A DNA stretch of 64,000 nt from Brevibacillus_H ginsengisoli (GTDB lineage: Bacteria; Bacillota; Bacilli; Brevibacillales; Brevibacillaceae): assembly GCF_050113715.1 (NCBI RefSeq), contig NZ_JBNJQR010000001.1:124001-188000 (forward strand), written 5' to 3'. How positions within the stretch are numbered: the first letter of the stretch is position 1; each line of letters begins with the position of its first letter. Made by a program: the position numbers and the translations under genes. Below are positions 8,418 to 17,147 of this stretch, piece after piece. The notes under the pieces were generated by a model. It saw only the letters and a program-made list of their open reading frames with translations, was not told where the DNA came from and did not search any database.

Positions 8418-9983
8418 CTGCGAATCATTTATCTATTCAGCGTTCTTTACCAAATGAGAATGCTCTCCCCAATCAGCCTCTGTCGGTTAATCGTGGCTAT
8501 CTTTCAATATGGAATCAATTTGATGACTCTCTTAAAGGTTGCAGAGAGAACGTATGGTGCAAAAATCGCCTTGGTAGATGAGCAGGAAACCATCAGCTTT
8601 CAACAGTTATTGTTACAGTCGGAGCGCCTTTCGATCACTCTGAAGCAAAAATACGGACTTGCTAGCGGACAGAAGGTCGGGTTTTTATGCAAAAATCACG
8701 CTTCTTTGGTGAAATCTATTTTTGCTGCTTCTTTTACCGGCGCAGATATTTTTTTGCTCAATACACAGATGAGCATAGGACAGTTCAATCAACTCCTAGG
8801 CACATATCATTTGGATTTTCTTGTGCATGATGGTGAGATGGCCTCATTCATTGAACAATCGTCGTATACGAAGGATAGAGTTTTGAGTTACCATGATTCT
8901 CTGCCCGCAATCAATAATTTGCTTCAACCATTCGTTCATGAAGAATACAAACGGCAGAGAACGTCTTCAAGCAAGATCATCCTGCTTACAGGCGGTACAA
9001 CCGGGAAATCGAAAAAGGTCGAACACAAACCATCCTTATTCAATTATTTGCCTCCTTTTTCAGCGTTACTTACCAGACTTCAACTTGTGCGTTATCAGAC
9101 GGCTTACATAGCAACCCCGATTTATCATGGTTATGGGATAGCCCTATTACTTTTGTTCGTCGCTTTAGGGAAGAAAATCGTGATGACCTCCAGATTTGAC
9201 GCGGCAAAGGCATGCGACCTGATACAAAAGCACAAGGTAGAAGTCGTAACCGTCGTCCCGTTAATGGTACAAAAAATGCTGAAACATAATGTCGAGGACT
9301 TGAAATCGCTGGCCTGTATCGCTTCAGGAGGAGCAGAACTCAATCCGAAACTTGTAGCCGAGGTGTTCAACAAACTAGGAGACGTCTTATACAATTTGTA
9401 CGGTACTTCAGAGGCTGGTTTGAATATCATTGCAACACCGCAAGATTTAAAATATTCGGCGAACACAATTGGCCGAAAGATAAAAGGCGTCAGGTTATAT
9501 GTGTTGGATCGCAATAAGAAAAAATGTGGAATAGGTGAAATCGGCGGGTTTAGCCTAAAAAATAATTGGTCCATGTGGAATAGAAAGGGTTCGTGGATCG
9601 AGACGGGAGATTTAGGTTACCGGGATGATTCTGGGTATTATTTTTTAAGCGGAAGAACAGATGATATGGTGGTTTCAGCTGGCGAAAATGTTTATCCCAG
9701 CGAGATAGAACACATACTCATCCATCATCCTTCGGTAGAAGACGTAGCCGTGATAGGTGTTCATGACGAAATGTTTGGGCAAAGATTGAAAGCGGTCGTA
9801 CAACCAGTTAAAAATACTGATCTTACAAAAGAGGCACTACTGGAATGGTTGCGCCCTAAAGTTGCAAGGTATCAATTGCCCAAGGAGATCGTTTTCGTTG
9901 ATCAGATCTCTTATACACATTTGGGGAAGCGTGATAAGAAGCAGCTCCATGAGGTTTTTTTCGAAAGGACTACGAATAGATGA
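8418..9983 (+). CDS. Acyl-CoA synthetase-like AMP-forming ligase
   Basis: Adenylate-forming enzyme of about 521 residues. Motifs in order: P-loop-like LLTGGTTGKSKKVEHKP, YGTSEAG, TGDLGYRDDSGYYFLSGRTDDM, and AGENVYPSEIEHIL near the C-terminal subdomain; the catalytic lysine region is TYTHLGKRDKKQL-like near the end. It activates an acid to acyl-AMP and then a thioester. Start choice is uncertain. AAAGGAGG (8402-8409) is spaced 8 bases from CTG 8418, and homologous-looking N-terminal sequence (LRIIYLFSVLYQMRMLSP) begins there. The alternatives are ATG 8454, or an upstream ATG at 8370 inside the SDR gene without a ribosome site. Confidence 0.85.
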   Translation: MRIIYLFSVLYQMRMLSPISLCRLIVAIFQYGINLMTLLKVAERTYGAKIALVDEQETISFQQLLLQSERLSITLKQKYGLASGQKVGFLCKNHASLVKSIFAASFTGADIFLLNTQMSIGQFNQLLGTYHLDFLVHDGEMASFIEQSSYTKDRVLSYHDSLPAINNLLQPFVHEEYKRQRTSSSKIILLTGGTTGKSKKVEHKPSLFNYLPPFSALLTRLQLVRYQTAYIATPIYHGYGIALLLLFVALGKKIVMTSRFDAAKACDLIQKHKVEVVTVVPLMVQKMLKHNVEDLKSLACIASGGAELNPKLVAEVFNKLGDVLYNLYGTSEAGLNIIATPQDLKYSANTIGRKIKGVRLYVLDRNKKKCGIGEIGGFSLKNNWSMWNRKGSWIETGDLGYRDDSGYYFLSGRTDDMVVSAGENVYPSEIEHILIHHPSVEDVAVIGVHDEMFGQRLKAVVQPVKNTDLTKEALLEWLRPKVARYQLPKEIVFVDQISYTHLGKRDKKQLHEVFFERTTNR

Positions 9984-10122
9984 TGAGTAGAAGCCGACTT
10001 GGAGGGTGATGGTCGTAGGAGCAACTACGTTGATTTCCAGTTCCAGAAATCTAATTAAGTAATATCCTCCTAGGGTCTATATCATATATATAACGACTGA
10101 AATGCCGTTCAGAGTGTTTGCA

Positions 10123-10149
10123 AAGCCCCGGTTTATCGGGGCTTTTGTT
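10123..10149. terminator. Bidirectional terminator
   Basis: Stem AAGCCCCG (10123-10130), loop GTTTAT, stem CGGGGCTT (10137-10144), T-rich on the right and A-rich on the left. It separates the acyl-CoA ligase gene from the convergent MFS gene. Confidence 0.85.
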
Positions 10150-10150
10150 G

Positions 10151-11365
10151 TTAAGTATTCAGGTCCTCATCCCCAATAGTTCGCTTCTCTGTGAAAAAGT
10201 AAAGTAGTGCTAATATTGGTAAGGAGACTCCAATAAAAGCGGTGAAATTCCAGCCCCCATAGGCATAAGACCAACTGCCCAAAGACGAGCCAATGGCTCC
10301 GCCTACAAAAAAGATAGACATGAAAAGCCCATTTAGACGCCCTCTTGCTTCACTTCCTAATGAATAAATCACACGCTGTCCAAGAACAAGATTTCCCGAT
10401 ACGGCCATATCCAGTGTAACCGCGGAAAGAAAGAGCATAATGAGTGAAAAAGTTGAATGGCTTTGAAAAAGATAGATCAACAGAAAAGACAAGGCAGCAA
10501 TTATCATAGCCAAACCGGTTAACACTCTGCTCCAGCCTTTATCCGCCAATCTCCCGGCAATCGGTGCTGCTACTGCTCCGCCCACACCAACTAAAGCAAA
10601 TAATGCAATGCCTTTCTGGGACATTCCGAAATCATCCGCTAATCGCATAGGAACCACAGTCCAAAAGAGGCTAAAGGCTCCAAATAAACAGGCTTGATAT
10701 AGGGCACGGCGGCGCAATGCAGTTGTTTGTTTTAATAGGGTACCTAAAGAAGTAATTAATTTACCGTAGCGGACCGCAGGCGATGGCTTTCGCTCGGGGA
10801 GAACACGCGACAGCACAACCGCCAATAACGCAATCACAATCGCTGACAAAGCAAAGACGGTACGCCAGCCCCAGATGCTGGTTATAAAGCTTGCCACCGG
10901 TCGAGCAAACATAATTCCAAGCAAGAGGCCGCTCATCACATTCCCAACCACGCGGCCGCGCTGCTCTTCAGACGCCAAATAGGTGGCATATGGCACCAGT
11001 ATCTGAGCTACCACAGATGCAACACCGATAAACAGGGATGCGGTAAGGAATACTGGCGCATTGGGGGCGATTGCGGCTGTAAATAATGCACCGACTGCAA
11101 CCGTAAGTGAAAGAATCGTGAGGCGGCGATTTTCAACAATATCGCTGATTGGTACGATAAATAGCAGACCCAAAACATAACCGATTTGAGTCAATGTGAC
11201 GATTAATCCAGCTGCTGTGGAAGAAAGGCCCGTAGCTACTCGGATAGGTCCTACAAGGGTTTGAGCATAATAAAGATTAGCAACGATCAGACCACACGCA
11301 GATGCTATCAGAAATATGATCTTACTTGAAATGCGGTCAACTTCCAGCACTTGTTCCGTTTTCAT
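10151..11365 (-). CDS. MFS efflux transporter
   Basis: 404 residues, twelve hydrophobic helices. An N-terminal ANLYYAQTLVGPIRV and TQIGYVLGLLFIVPISDIVENRRL replace the usual motif A region and resemble the YnfM/Bcr-type proton antiporters. ATG 11365 has AAGGAGG upstream. It is divergent from the TetR gene at 11593. Three 14-bp palindromes lie between the two starts, so it is very likely the regulator's target. The probable role is export of a toxic compound that is also the TetR ligand; the compound is unknown. Confidence 0.87.
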   Translation of the reverse strand: MKTEQVLEVDRISSKIIFLIASACGLIVANLYYAQTLVGPIRVATGLSSTAAGLIVTLTQIGYVLGLLFIVPISDIVENRRLTILSLTVAVGALFTAAIAPNAPVFLTASLFIGVASVVAQILVPYATYLASEEQRGRVVGNVMSGLLLGIMFARPVASFITSIWGWRTVFALSAIVIALLAVVLSRVLPERKPSPAVRYGKLITSLGTLLKQTTALRRRALYQACLFGAFSLFWTVVPMRLADDFGMSQKGIALFALVGVGGAVAAPIAGRLADKGWSRVLTGLAMIIAALSFLLIYLFQSHSTFSLIMLFLSAVTLDMAVSGNLVLGQRVIYSLGSEARGRLNGLFMSIFFVGGAIGSSLGSWSYAYGGWNFTAFIGVSLPILALLYFFTEKRTIGDEDLNT

Positions 11366-11440
11366 GATAATCCTCCTTATGATTGTTTTCTAAGAGTGAG
11401 ACTGCTCTAATCATTTCGGTGCTACCATTGTAAAATGAAT

Positions 11441-11554
11441 ACTGAACGTTCAGTTCACTAATTGATGACTAAATAGTAAACTAAACGTTTAGTATTGTAA
11501 ATAGTGAAATTCGATTTTCTTTTTATTTATTTTTTTGTATACTGAACGTACAGT
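11441..11554. promoter_or_regulatory. Three TetR operators between divergent MFS and TetR genes
   Basis: Near-perfect 14-bp palindromes at 11441-11454 (ACTGAACGTTCAGT), 11480-11493 (ACTAAACGTTTAGT) and 11541-11554 (ACTGAACGTACAGT). Consensus ACTRAACGTWYAGT. They cover the whole divergent promoter region and are the expected binding sites of the adjacent TetR repressor. Confidence 0.85.
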
Positions 11555-11592
11555 TTATGTTTTGTCGACAAGTAGCCAAAGGGGGGGTTCGG

Positions 11593-12171
11593 GTGCAAGT
11601 AAAAAGAGGGCGTCCACGTAATGTTGAAACGCAAAATTCTATCCTTACCGCTGCCTATGATTTATTATTGGAAACTGGATTTGGAGCGGTCACTGTAGAT
11701 AAAATTGCTGAACGTGCCAGGGTCAGCAAAGCCACGATTTATAAATGGTGGCCTAACAAGGCTGCCGTGGTGATGGATGGCTTTCTAGCTGCTGCCTCTA
11801 CAAGATTGCCTGTGCCTGACACGGGTTCGGTTTTCAATGATATCCTCATTCATGCCTCAAATTTAGCCCGATTTTTGACAAGTCGGGAGGGTATAATCAT
11901 TACTCAGTTAATAGGTGAAGGGCAGTTTGATTCAGGATTGGCGCAGGAATATCAGGCTCGCTATTTCCAGCCACGACGGCTTGAGGCCCGGCAGCTAATG
12001 GAACGGGGAGTTCAGCGTGGGGAATTAAAGAAAAATCTCGATATTGAATTAAGCACGGATCTCATTTACGGACCGATTTTCTATCGATTGCTGGCAACAG
12101 GTGAAAAATTAGACGATTCATATGTGCAGCATTTGGTCTCTAATGCGTTTGAAGGAATCCGTCTATCTTGA
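11593..12171 (+). CDS. TetR/AcrR family repressor of the MFS gene
   Basis: 192 residues from GTG 11593, chosen because AAAGGGGGGG lies just upstream; an in-frame ATG at 11557 falls inside the operator-proximal leader. The N-terminal helix-turn-helix spans about residues 8-55 (ILTAAYDLLLETGF, AERARVSKATIYKWWPNKAAV). The C-terminal ligand domain resembles TetR_C families with RYFQPRRLEAR. It probably represses both itself and the divergent MFS pump through the three palindromes and is released by the pump's substrate. Confidence 0.87.
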   Translation: MQVKRGRPRNVETQNSILTAAYDLLLETGFGAVTVDKIAERARVSKATIYKWWPNKAAVVMDGFLAAASTRLPVPDTGSVFNDILIHASNLARFLTSREGIIITQLIGEGQFDSGLAQEYQARYFQPRRLEARQLMERGVQRGELKKNLDIELSTDLIYGPIFYRLLATGEKLDDSYVQHLVSNAFEGIRLS

Positions 12172-12206
12172 GAACTCAGAGGGAATTGGAGATTTCTCTT
12201 GCCGAA

Positions 12207-12261
12207 TTGTTTCGTAGCTCATCCTGGTATATAATAGGGAACTGATTGATGAATCACTAAC
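12207..12261 (+). promoter_or_regulatory. Autoregulated promoter of the second TetR gene
   Basis: TTGTTT (12207-12212), 17-base spacer, TATAAT (12230-12235). At the expected transcription start lies ACTGATTGATGAATCACTAAC (12241-12261), the same inverted motif (GTGATTGATCAATCAC-like) found three times before the downstream gene. Confidence 0.75.
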
Positions 12262-12283
12262 CTGAGAAGGGGGCGGCAATTCG

Positions 12284-12805
12284 ATGGCGAAGTCCGAAAC
12301 GACCTCAGTTAACCGCAAAACGGAGATTATATCTGCGGCGATTGAGGTGTTCGCAGAGATTGGATACTACCGGGCAACGACGGCAGAAGTCGCGAAACGT
12401 GCGAAAATATCGCAGCCATATATCTTTCGTTTTTTCTCAACAAAAGAAGCCTTGTTGCTCGCAGCACTGGAAGTATCCTGGGAGCGAGTGATCGATTCCT
12501 TCCGCAAAGTCGTGGAGTCCGCCTCGCCGGAACAGCTTGAGACTGATCTAATTCGGGCTTATGAGGAAATTCTGAACGCCTACCAGAATGAAATCCTGCT
12601 TCAGATGCAGGCTCAGACGATTCAGGAAGACTCTATCCGCGAAGCGATGCGAAATGGATTTCGGGAAGTTCGCCGAATAGTTCTGGATGCCTTTCGTGAA
12701 GCTGGCATTCCGAATTCTGAGGAACGGACAATGCTGTTCTTGGCCAGGGGGATGCTGTGCAACATTTCAACAGTGCTTAACCTGCCCGAATTGATGAAAA
12801 TATGA
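12284..12805 (+). CDS. TetR/AcrR family regulator
   Basis: 173 residues. The helix-turn-helix lies at about 12-58 (IISAAIEVFAEIGYYRATTAEVAKRAKISQPYIFRFFSTKEAL, in pieces). The all-helical C-terminal domain matches the YsiA/FadR-like group. The start has GAGAAGGGGGCGG upstream. The gene is followed by a promoter whose -35 region and leader carry three copies of the same operator as its own promoter, so it controls itself and the downstream epimerase-like gene. Ligand unknown. Because the target gene is broken by an in-frame stop, the regulator may now have little to control. Confidence 0.87.
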   Translation: MAKSETTSVNRKTEIISAAIEVFAEIGYYRATTAEVAKRAKISQPYIFRFFSTKEALLLAALEVSWERVIDSFRKVVESASPEQLETDLIRAYEEILNAYQNEILLQMQAQTIQEDSIREAMRNGFREVRRIVLDAFREAGIPNSEERTMLFLARGMLCNISTVLNLPELMKI

Positions 12806-12827
12806 AGGCGGAGATTTTTGAAAAGTT

Positions 12828-12931
12828 GTGATTGACTGATCAATAACAAGGTGATACATTGTTCTCAAGTTAGTGATTGATCGATTACAAAACAAGGCGT
12901 TGTCTATTGTTAGTGATTGATCAATCACAAT
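12828..12931 (+). promoter_or_regulatory. Promoter with three TetR operators before the epimerase-like gene
   Basis: Promoter TTGACT (12832-12837), 17 bases, TACATT (12855-12860). Operator copies: 12828-12848 overlapping the -35, 12870-12892 (TTAGTGATTGATCGATTACAA) and 12910-12931 (TTAGTGATTGATCAATCACA). The last is almost perfectly palindromic. Confidence 0.8.
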
Positions 12932-12952
12932 TATTAAAACGAGGTGATTCCG

Positions 12953-13924
12953 TTGAAAAAAGCGATTGTCGTAGGAGCAACTGGTGGTACGGGCGCTGCG
13001 ATTATAGAGGAGCTTGTTAAGCGAGGGATTCGCACGGTGGCCTTCGGAAGATCTTTACAGAAGCTGGAGCAACTTCGGGCTAAGCTGGGTAATCCAGAGA
13101 ATCTAACGATTGCAACAGGTGACGCTTTCCGACCGAATGACATCGTCACGGCAGCACGAGGTGCGGATGTCCTGTTCCATTGCGCGAATGTGCCGTATCA
13201 CGAGATGTAGAGCAAGCTGATTCCCCTAGGCGAATCAGTGATGGAGGCCGCTGACCAGCTGGGTTTGAAGGTAGTCGTGATCGACGGCATTTATCCCTAT
13301 GGAAGAAGACAGATGGATCGGGTGACCGAGGAACATCCGAAGCAGCCGCATACCCGAAAAGGGAAGACAAGGCTTGCTTACGAGAAGATGTTGTTCGACG
13401 GCCGGTGGAGCAGGACCAAAGTAATGATCGTCCGCCTGCCGGATTATTACGGTCCAACGGCGAATGAGGCTTCTTATCTGGGCTCAACGCTCGAAGCAAT
13501 CGCAGCTGGTAAGATGGCATTCTTCATCGGCAACATGCGTGTTCCCAGGGAATTTATTTTCTTGCCAGATGCGGCCTTCATGATTGCAGAATTGGCTGCC
13601 AAGGACGAAACCTATGGGGAGAACTGGAATATACCTGGTGCAGGCCTGATTTCAGGCAGGGAGATCGTGCGAATCGCAAGACAGGCAAGCGGAAGCTTCA
13701 GACCCGTCATTCCGCTCGGCAAAGGAGGGCTGTCATTACTCGGTCTGGTTGTACCGGTGATGAAAGAGGTAGTAGAAATGCTCTATTTAACAGAAGAGCC
13801 GCTTGTCTTGAGCGGGGACAAATTCGAGAAGATGATTGGTCCATTGCGGGCGACACCTTTTGAAGAGGGCATTACCAATACGATCCGTATGTTGCAAAGA
13901 AAAAATGGGTTTCTTATACAGTAA
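12953..13924 (+). pseudogene. NAD-dependent epimerase/dehydratase-like gene with an internal amber codon
   Basis: A Rossmann-fold protein starts at TTG 12953 (GAGG 8 bases upstream): KKAIVVGATGGTGAAIIEEL, with GATGGTG as the dinucleotide site. At 13208-13210 a TAG interrupts the same frame inside NVPYHEM-stop-SKLIPLGES. The frame then runs on unbroken to 13924 with ADQLGLKVVVIDGIYPYGR, MIVRLPDYYGPTANEAS, and FIFLPDAAFMIAEL. The intact product would be about 323 residues, an extended-SDR/NmrA-like oxidoreductase. A single base change explains the stop. It could be a real null allele, a sequencing error, or suppressed. The operator-rich promoter upstream is intact, which argues for recent damage. 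Confidence 0.8.
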
Positions 13925-13941
13925 TTGATTGATCACTAACA
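13923..13941. promoter_or_regulatory. Fifth copy of the TetR operator motif
   Basis: AATTGATTGATCACTAACA overlaps the stop codon of the epimerase-like gene. It matches the motif at 12241, 12828, 12870 and 12910. No gene start follows closely, so it may be a relic or an accessory site. Confidence 0.5.
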
Positions 13942-14156
13942 AAATTAAAGAAAAAGGAATCAAGTATCTGATTTTTTATACGTATCAAGGAAATGAAGAT
14001 CACATCGCAAGATTCTGGCCGAGATGAGAAATAGCGCTGTACGGGCATTGTAGCGATCTGTGGTACACATTAACATGGCGCACGAAGATGATAACCATAG
14101 CAAAGACCCCGAGAGATGGTCTAATGTTAAGTGTCCAGCTCTCAGGGTCACACCCC

Positions 14157-14181
14157 AAGCCACCTTTAGTGGCTTTTTTTA
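14157..14181. terminator. Terminator between convergent genes
   Basis: AAGCCAC (14157-14163), loop CTTTA, GTGGCTT (14169-14175), then a T run. The stretch 13942-14156 holds no gene I can support. Confidence 0.8.
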
Positions 14182-14195
14182 TGTTACCTAGTAAA

Positions 14196-15641
14196 TTATC
14201 TCTCTTGTCCTTTCTCCAACACTTCCCGAGGACGAATAACCGTAAAGTAATACATCCCGCCAATCAACAACGCCCCAAGAACCAGCAACGGAATCGAATA
14301 ATTCTGATACCACGGGCTGTCCGGACTACGCGGCCAGCTTAGGTTAATCACTACGAATACCCCCCAGAGAGCTGCTACCAGGTTAACCGGCAGCCCCCAC
14401 TTGCCAAGGTTCCACGGAGATGTGGTCGAATCCCAGCCACGGCTCCTGGAGATGAGATTGCCCACAGGAACGCTAAGATAAGCAAGATACATCCCAACCA
14501 CGCAAATATTCACGATGTACGTTTCGACCGACGCAGAAACTGATAAAAGGATCGTAAACATTCCGCTAAATACGATGGCAGCAACTGGTGTTTCGAAGCG
14601 TTGCGATACTTTTACCCAAGTTTTGGAGAAAGGGATCTTATTATCGCGACCAAAAGAGTACAGTAATCGGGAAACGGTCGCCTGCACAGCGGTACCACAC
14701 ACAAAAATGGCAATGACCGCGATAATAATAAACGAATTCGCGATACCTGTTCCAAGGTTGCTTTCTAAAATATAGGATAATGGGGCGTCTGACTTCATCG
14801 CGGTATCCAAATCGGGGATCCCCAGTACAAACGCCCATAGAGCAAGTGCACCGATGATAAAGGTTAGGACAAGCGAGTAAATGATCGCTTTTGGCACCAC
14901 GCGCCGTGGATCCTTTACTTCTTCAGCTAGACCTCCCGCAGAGTCGAAGCCGTAAAGCACCCAGGTAGAGGTCAGCATGGCCGCAAGAAATACCGGCAAA
15001 TATCCGCCTGCTCCCGCAGTGCCCGCAGTATGAAACGTAAACGAAAAGGGTTGATGCACCCCGACAGCATACAGCATGACAGCCAACACGATCATCGCTA
15101 CAATTTCGGCGACCATTCCGATGTTATTGATAATAGCGGTTAATTTTACGCCGAACGCGTTAATCAGTGTCTGCAGCAGTACCATCACGGCCGTTGCTAC
15201 GATCAGTACGGTTTGGTTGGTGGCGTCGAATCCGAATAATTGAGCTACATAAGGCGCACCGCCGAAGTCAACCGCCGCGATCGTAGCGAGCAGCGCAATT
15301 AAGTAAATCCAGCCTGCGAACCAAGCATACGTGTGATTCACCAAATTTTTACCCCACTGATAGATAGAGCCTGCAAGGGGATAATGGGAGGCAGCCTCCC
15401 CCATCGATAGTCCGACAAGCAACTGTCCGATAAAAACGATTGGCCAACTCCAAACAAACGCAGGTCCTCCAGTCGTTAATCCATAATTGAAAAGACTGAA
15501 AATACCTGTCGTAGCGGAGATGAAGGAGAACGCGATTGCAAAATTCGAGAAAAAACTCAAATTCCGGTTTAACTCCTGCTTATACCCCATTCTTTCTAGA
15601 TCCAATGAATCTTTATCCATTCTTGTCGGATGATGTGTCAT
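14196..15641 (-). CDS. APC family amino-acid permease
   Basis: 481 residues with about twelve membrane helices. The N-terminal block LGY/RMGYKQELNRNLSFFSNFAIAFSFIS, then GLTTGGPAFVWSWPIVFIGQ and GEAASHYPLAGSIYQWGKNL, marks the amino acid/choline transporter (ACT/UGA4-like) branch, which carries GABA, choline or basic amino acids. ATG 15641 has AGGGAGGTGG about 6 bases upstream. It is a single gene divergent from an oxidoreductase 440 bases away. The substrate is not evident from context. Confidence 0.87.
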   Translation of the reverse strand: MTHHPTRMDKDSLDLERMGYKQELNRNLSFFSNFAIAFSFISATTGIFSLFNYGLTTGGPAFVWSWPIVFIGQLLVGLSMGEAASHYPLAGSIYQWGKNLVNHTYAWFAGWIYLIALLATIAAVDFGGAPYVAQLFGFDATNQTVLIVATAVMVLLQTLINAFGVKLTAIINNIGMVAEIVAMIVLAVMLYAVGVHQPFSFTFHTAGTAGAGGYLPVFLAAMLTSTWVLYGFDSAGGLAEEVKDPRRVVPKAIIYSLVLTFIIGALALWAFVLGIPDLDTAMKSDAPLSYILESNLGTGIANSFIIIAVIAIFVCGTAVQATVSRLLYSFGRDNKIPFSKTWVKVSQRFETPVAAIVFSGMFTILLSVSASVETYIVNICVVGMYLAYLSVPVGNLISRSRGWDSTTSPWNLGKWGLPVNLVAALWGVFVVINLSWPRSPDSPWYQNYSIPLLVLGALLIGGMYYFTVIRPREVLEKGQER

Positions 15642-16078
15642 TCAAGTCCACCTCCCTAGGAATTCCTTCATTCTTGCTTGCACGGATGAAAATTGCGTTC
15701 ACTTCAGACTTTTTCAAACATCCCCCCATATGTATTTGCCCCGTGTAGGTAAACGTGCGTTGTTTGGGGTAAATAAGTTATTTCTATAGTCTATACACTA
15801 CTTATCTTGATTTTCTGAAAACGATAGATAAAATTTCTTTTATATAATGTGCATTTTCTATCTTTTGAGCTTTTTCCTTTACGATCTTTGACATGAGCGA
15901 GTTGGTACTTTTGGCAACTCCGATGACAATTCTTTCTGTAGTTGTTGGAAATTTCTGAACTTTAATGTCGTATTAATCATTGAGGATTGTTTATTGCAAG
16001 AATCCCTTAAACAAACTGCAGTTCAATCGGCGAACCGAAGAAGTACACGTATGTAAGTCAAAGTGTAGGAGGAAACGC
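15642..16078. other. Intergenic region between divergent permease and oxidoreductase
   Basis: No gene is supported here. An imperfect hairpin GAGTTG (15899-15904) with CAACTC (15915-15920) and AT-rich promoter-like sequence near 15780-15850 are the only structures seen. Confidence 0.5.
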
Positions 16079-17056
16079 ATGAAAGCAATCGTGTACACTC
16101 AATACGGACCACCGGAAGTTCTTCAGCTCAAAGAGGTAGAAAAACCTACTCCCAAGGACAATGAAATACTGGTAAAAATACATGCGACAACAGTAACAGC
16201 TGGGGATTGGCGTTTACGAAAGGCTGACCCATTCGCGGCAAGATTTTTCAACGGTCTCACACGGCCCCAAAAAGTTACGGTATTGGGGTTTGAGCTAGCG
16301 GGGATCGTTGAAGCAGCAGGCAAAGATGTAACACGATTTAAGAAAGGCGACCAGGTTTTTGCCTCTTGTGGTACTGGTTTTGGTGCTTATGCCGAGTACA
16401 AATGTCTGCCAGAAGACGGGGGAGTGGCAATAAAACCGGCCAATATGACCTATGAGGAAGCCGCAGCAGTTCCGATTGGAGGAATGACCGCCTTACATTT
16501 TCTCAGAAAAGGAAAGATTCGGGGCGGGCAAAAAGTTCTGATCTATGGCGCCTCTGGAAGTGTAGGTACTTATGCGGTACAGCTTGCCAAATACTTTGGG
16601 GCAGAAGTTACCGGGGTATGTAGTACGACGAATCTAGCTTTGGTGAGGTCACTGGGAGCCGATAAGGTGATGGATTACACGAAAGAGGATTTTACCCAAA
16701 GCGGTGAGACCTATGATATTATTTTTGACACGGTAGGCAAGAGTTCTTTTGCTGGTTGTATCAAATCCCTTAAGCCAAAAGGATACTACCTTCGAGCTGT
16801 CCACATGGAGCTTTCGCCGATCGTTCGAGGGCTGTGGACTTCAATGACCAGCAGCAAGAAGGTAATCGGTGGGACGGTAAACATTGATCGACCAGAGGAT
16901 TTACTTTTCCTCAAAGAACTGATTGAGGTAGGAAAATTAAAATCGGTCATTGATAGACACTATGCATTGGAACAGATCTCGGAAGCCCATCGCTATGTGG
17001 AGAAGGGGCACAAAAAGGGGAATGTCGTCATATCTGTGGAGCTTAATCAATTCTAA
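16079..17056 (+). CDS. Zinc-independent MDR-family NAD(P)-dependent oxidoreductase
   Basis: 325 residues from ATG 16079 (TAGGAGGAAACGC upstream); the frame extends 33 codons further but without a ribosome site. GroES-like N-terminal domain, then the cofactor site YGASGSVGTYAVQLAKYFGAEVTGVC-like segment at about 153-178. The cysteines and histidines that bind zinc in alcohol dehydrogenases are absent, placing it with quinone oxidoreductases/enoyl reductases. It probably reduces quinones or alpha,beta-unsaturated carbonyls using NADPH. Monocistronic. Confidence 0.87.
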   Translation: MKAIVYTQYGPPEVLQLKEVEKPTPKDNEILVKIHATTVTAGDWRLRKADPFAARFFNGLTRPQKVTVLGFELAGIVEAAGKDVTRFKKGDQVFASCGTGFGAYAEYKCLPEDGGVAIKPANMTYEEAAAVPIGGMTALHFLRKGKIRGGQKVLIYGASGSVGTYAVQLAKYFGAEVTGVCSTTNLALVRSLGADKVMDYTKEDFTQSGETYDIIFDTVGKSSFAGCIKSLKPKGYYLRAVHMELSPIVRGLWTSMTSSKKVIGGTVNIDRPEDLLFLKELIEVGKLKSVIDRHYALEQISEAHRYVEKGHKKGNVVISVELNQF

Positions 17057-17147
17057 CAATGATAGCATTCCTCCATGGGCATCCCTCCCTTCTTTCAAGA
17101 GGAAGCAGACCGTATGTTGAAATTAAAATAGAACGGGAGGGAATTAG

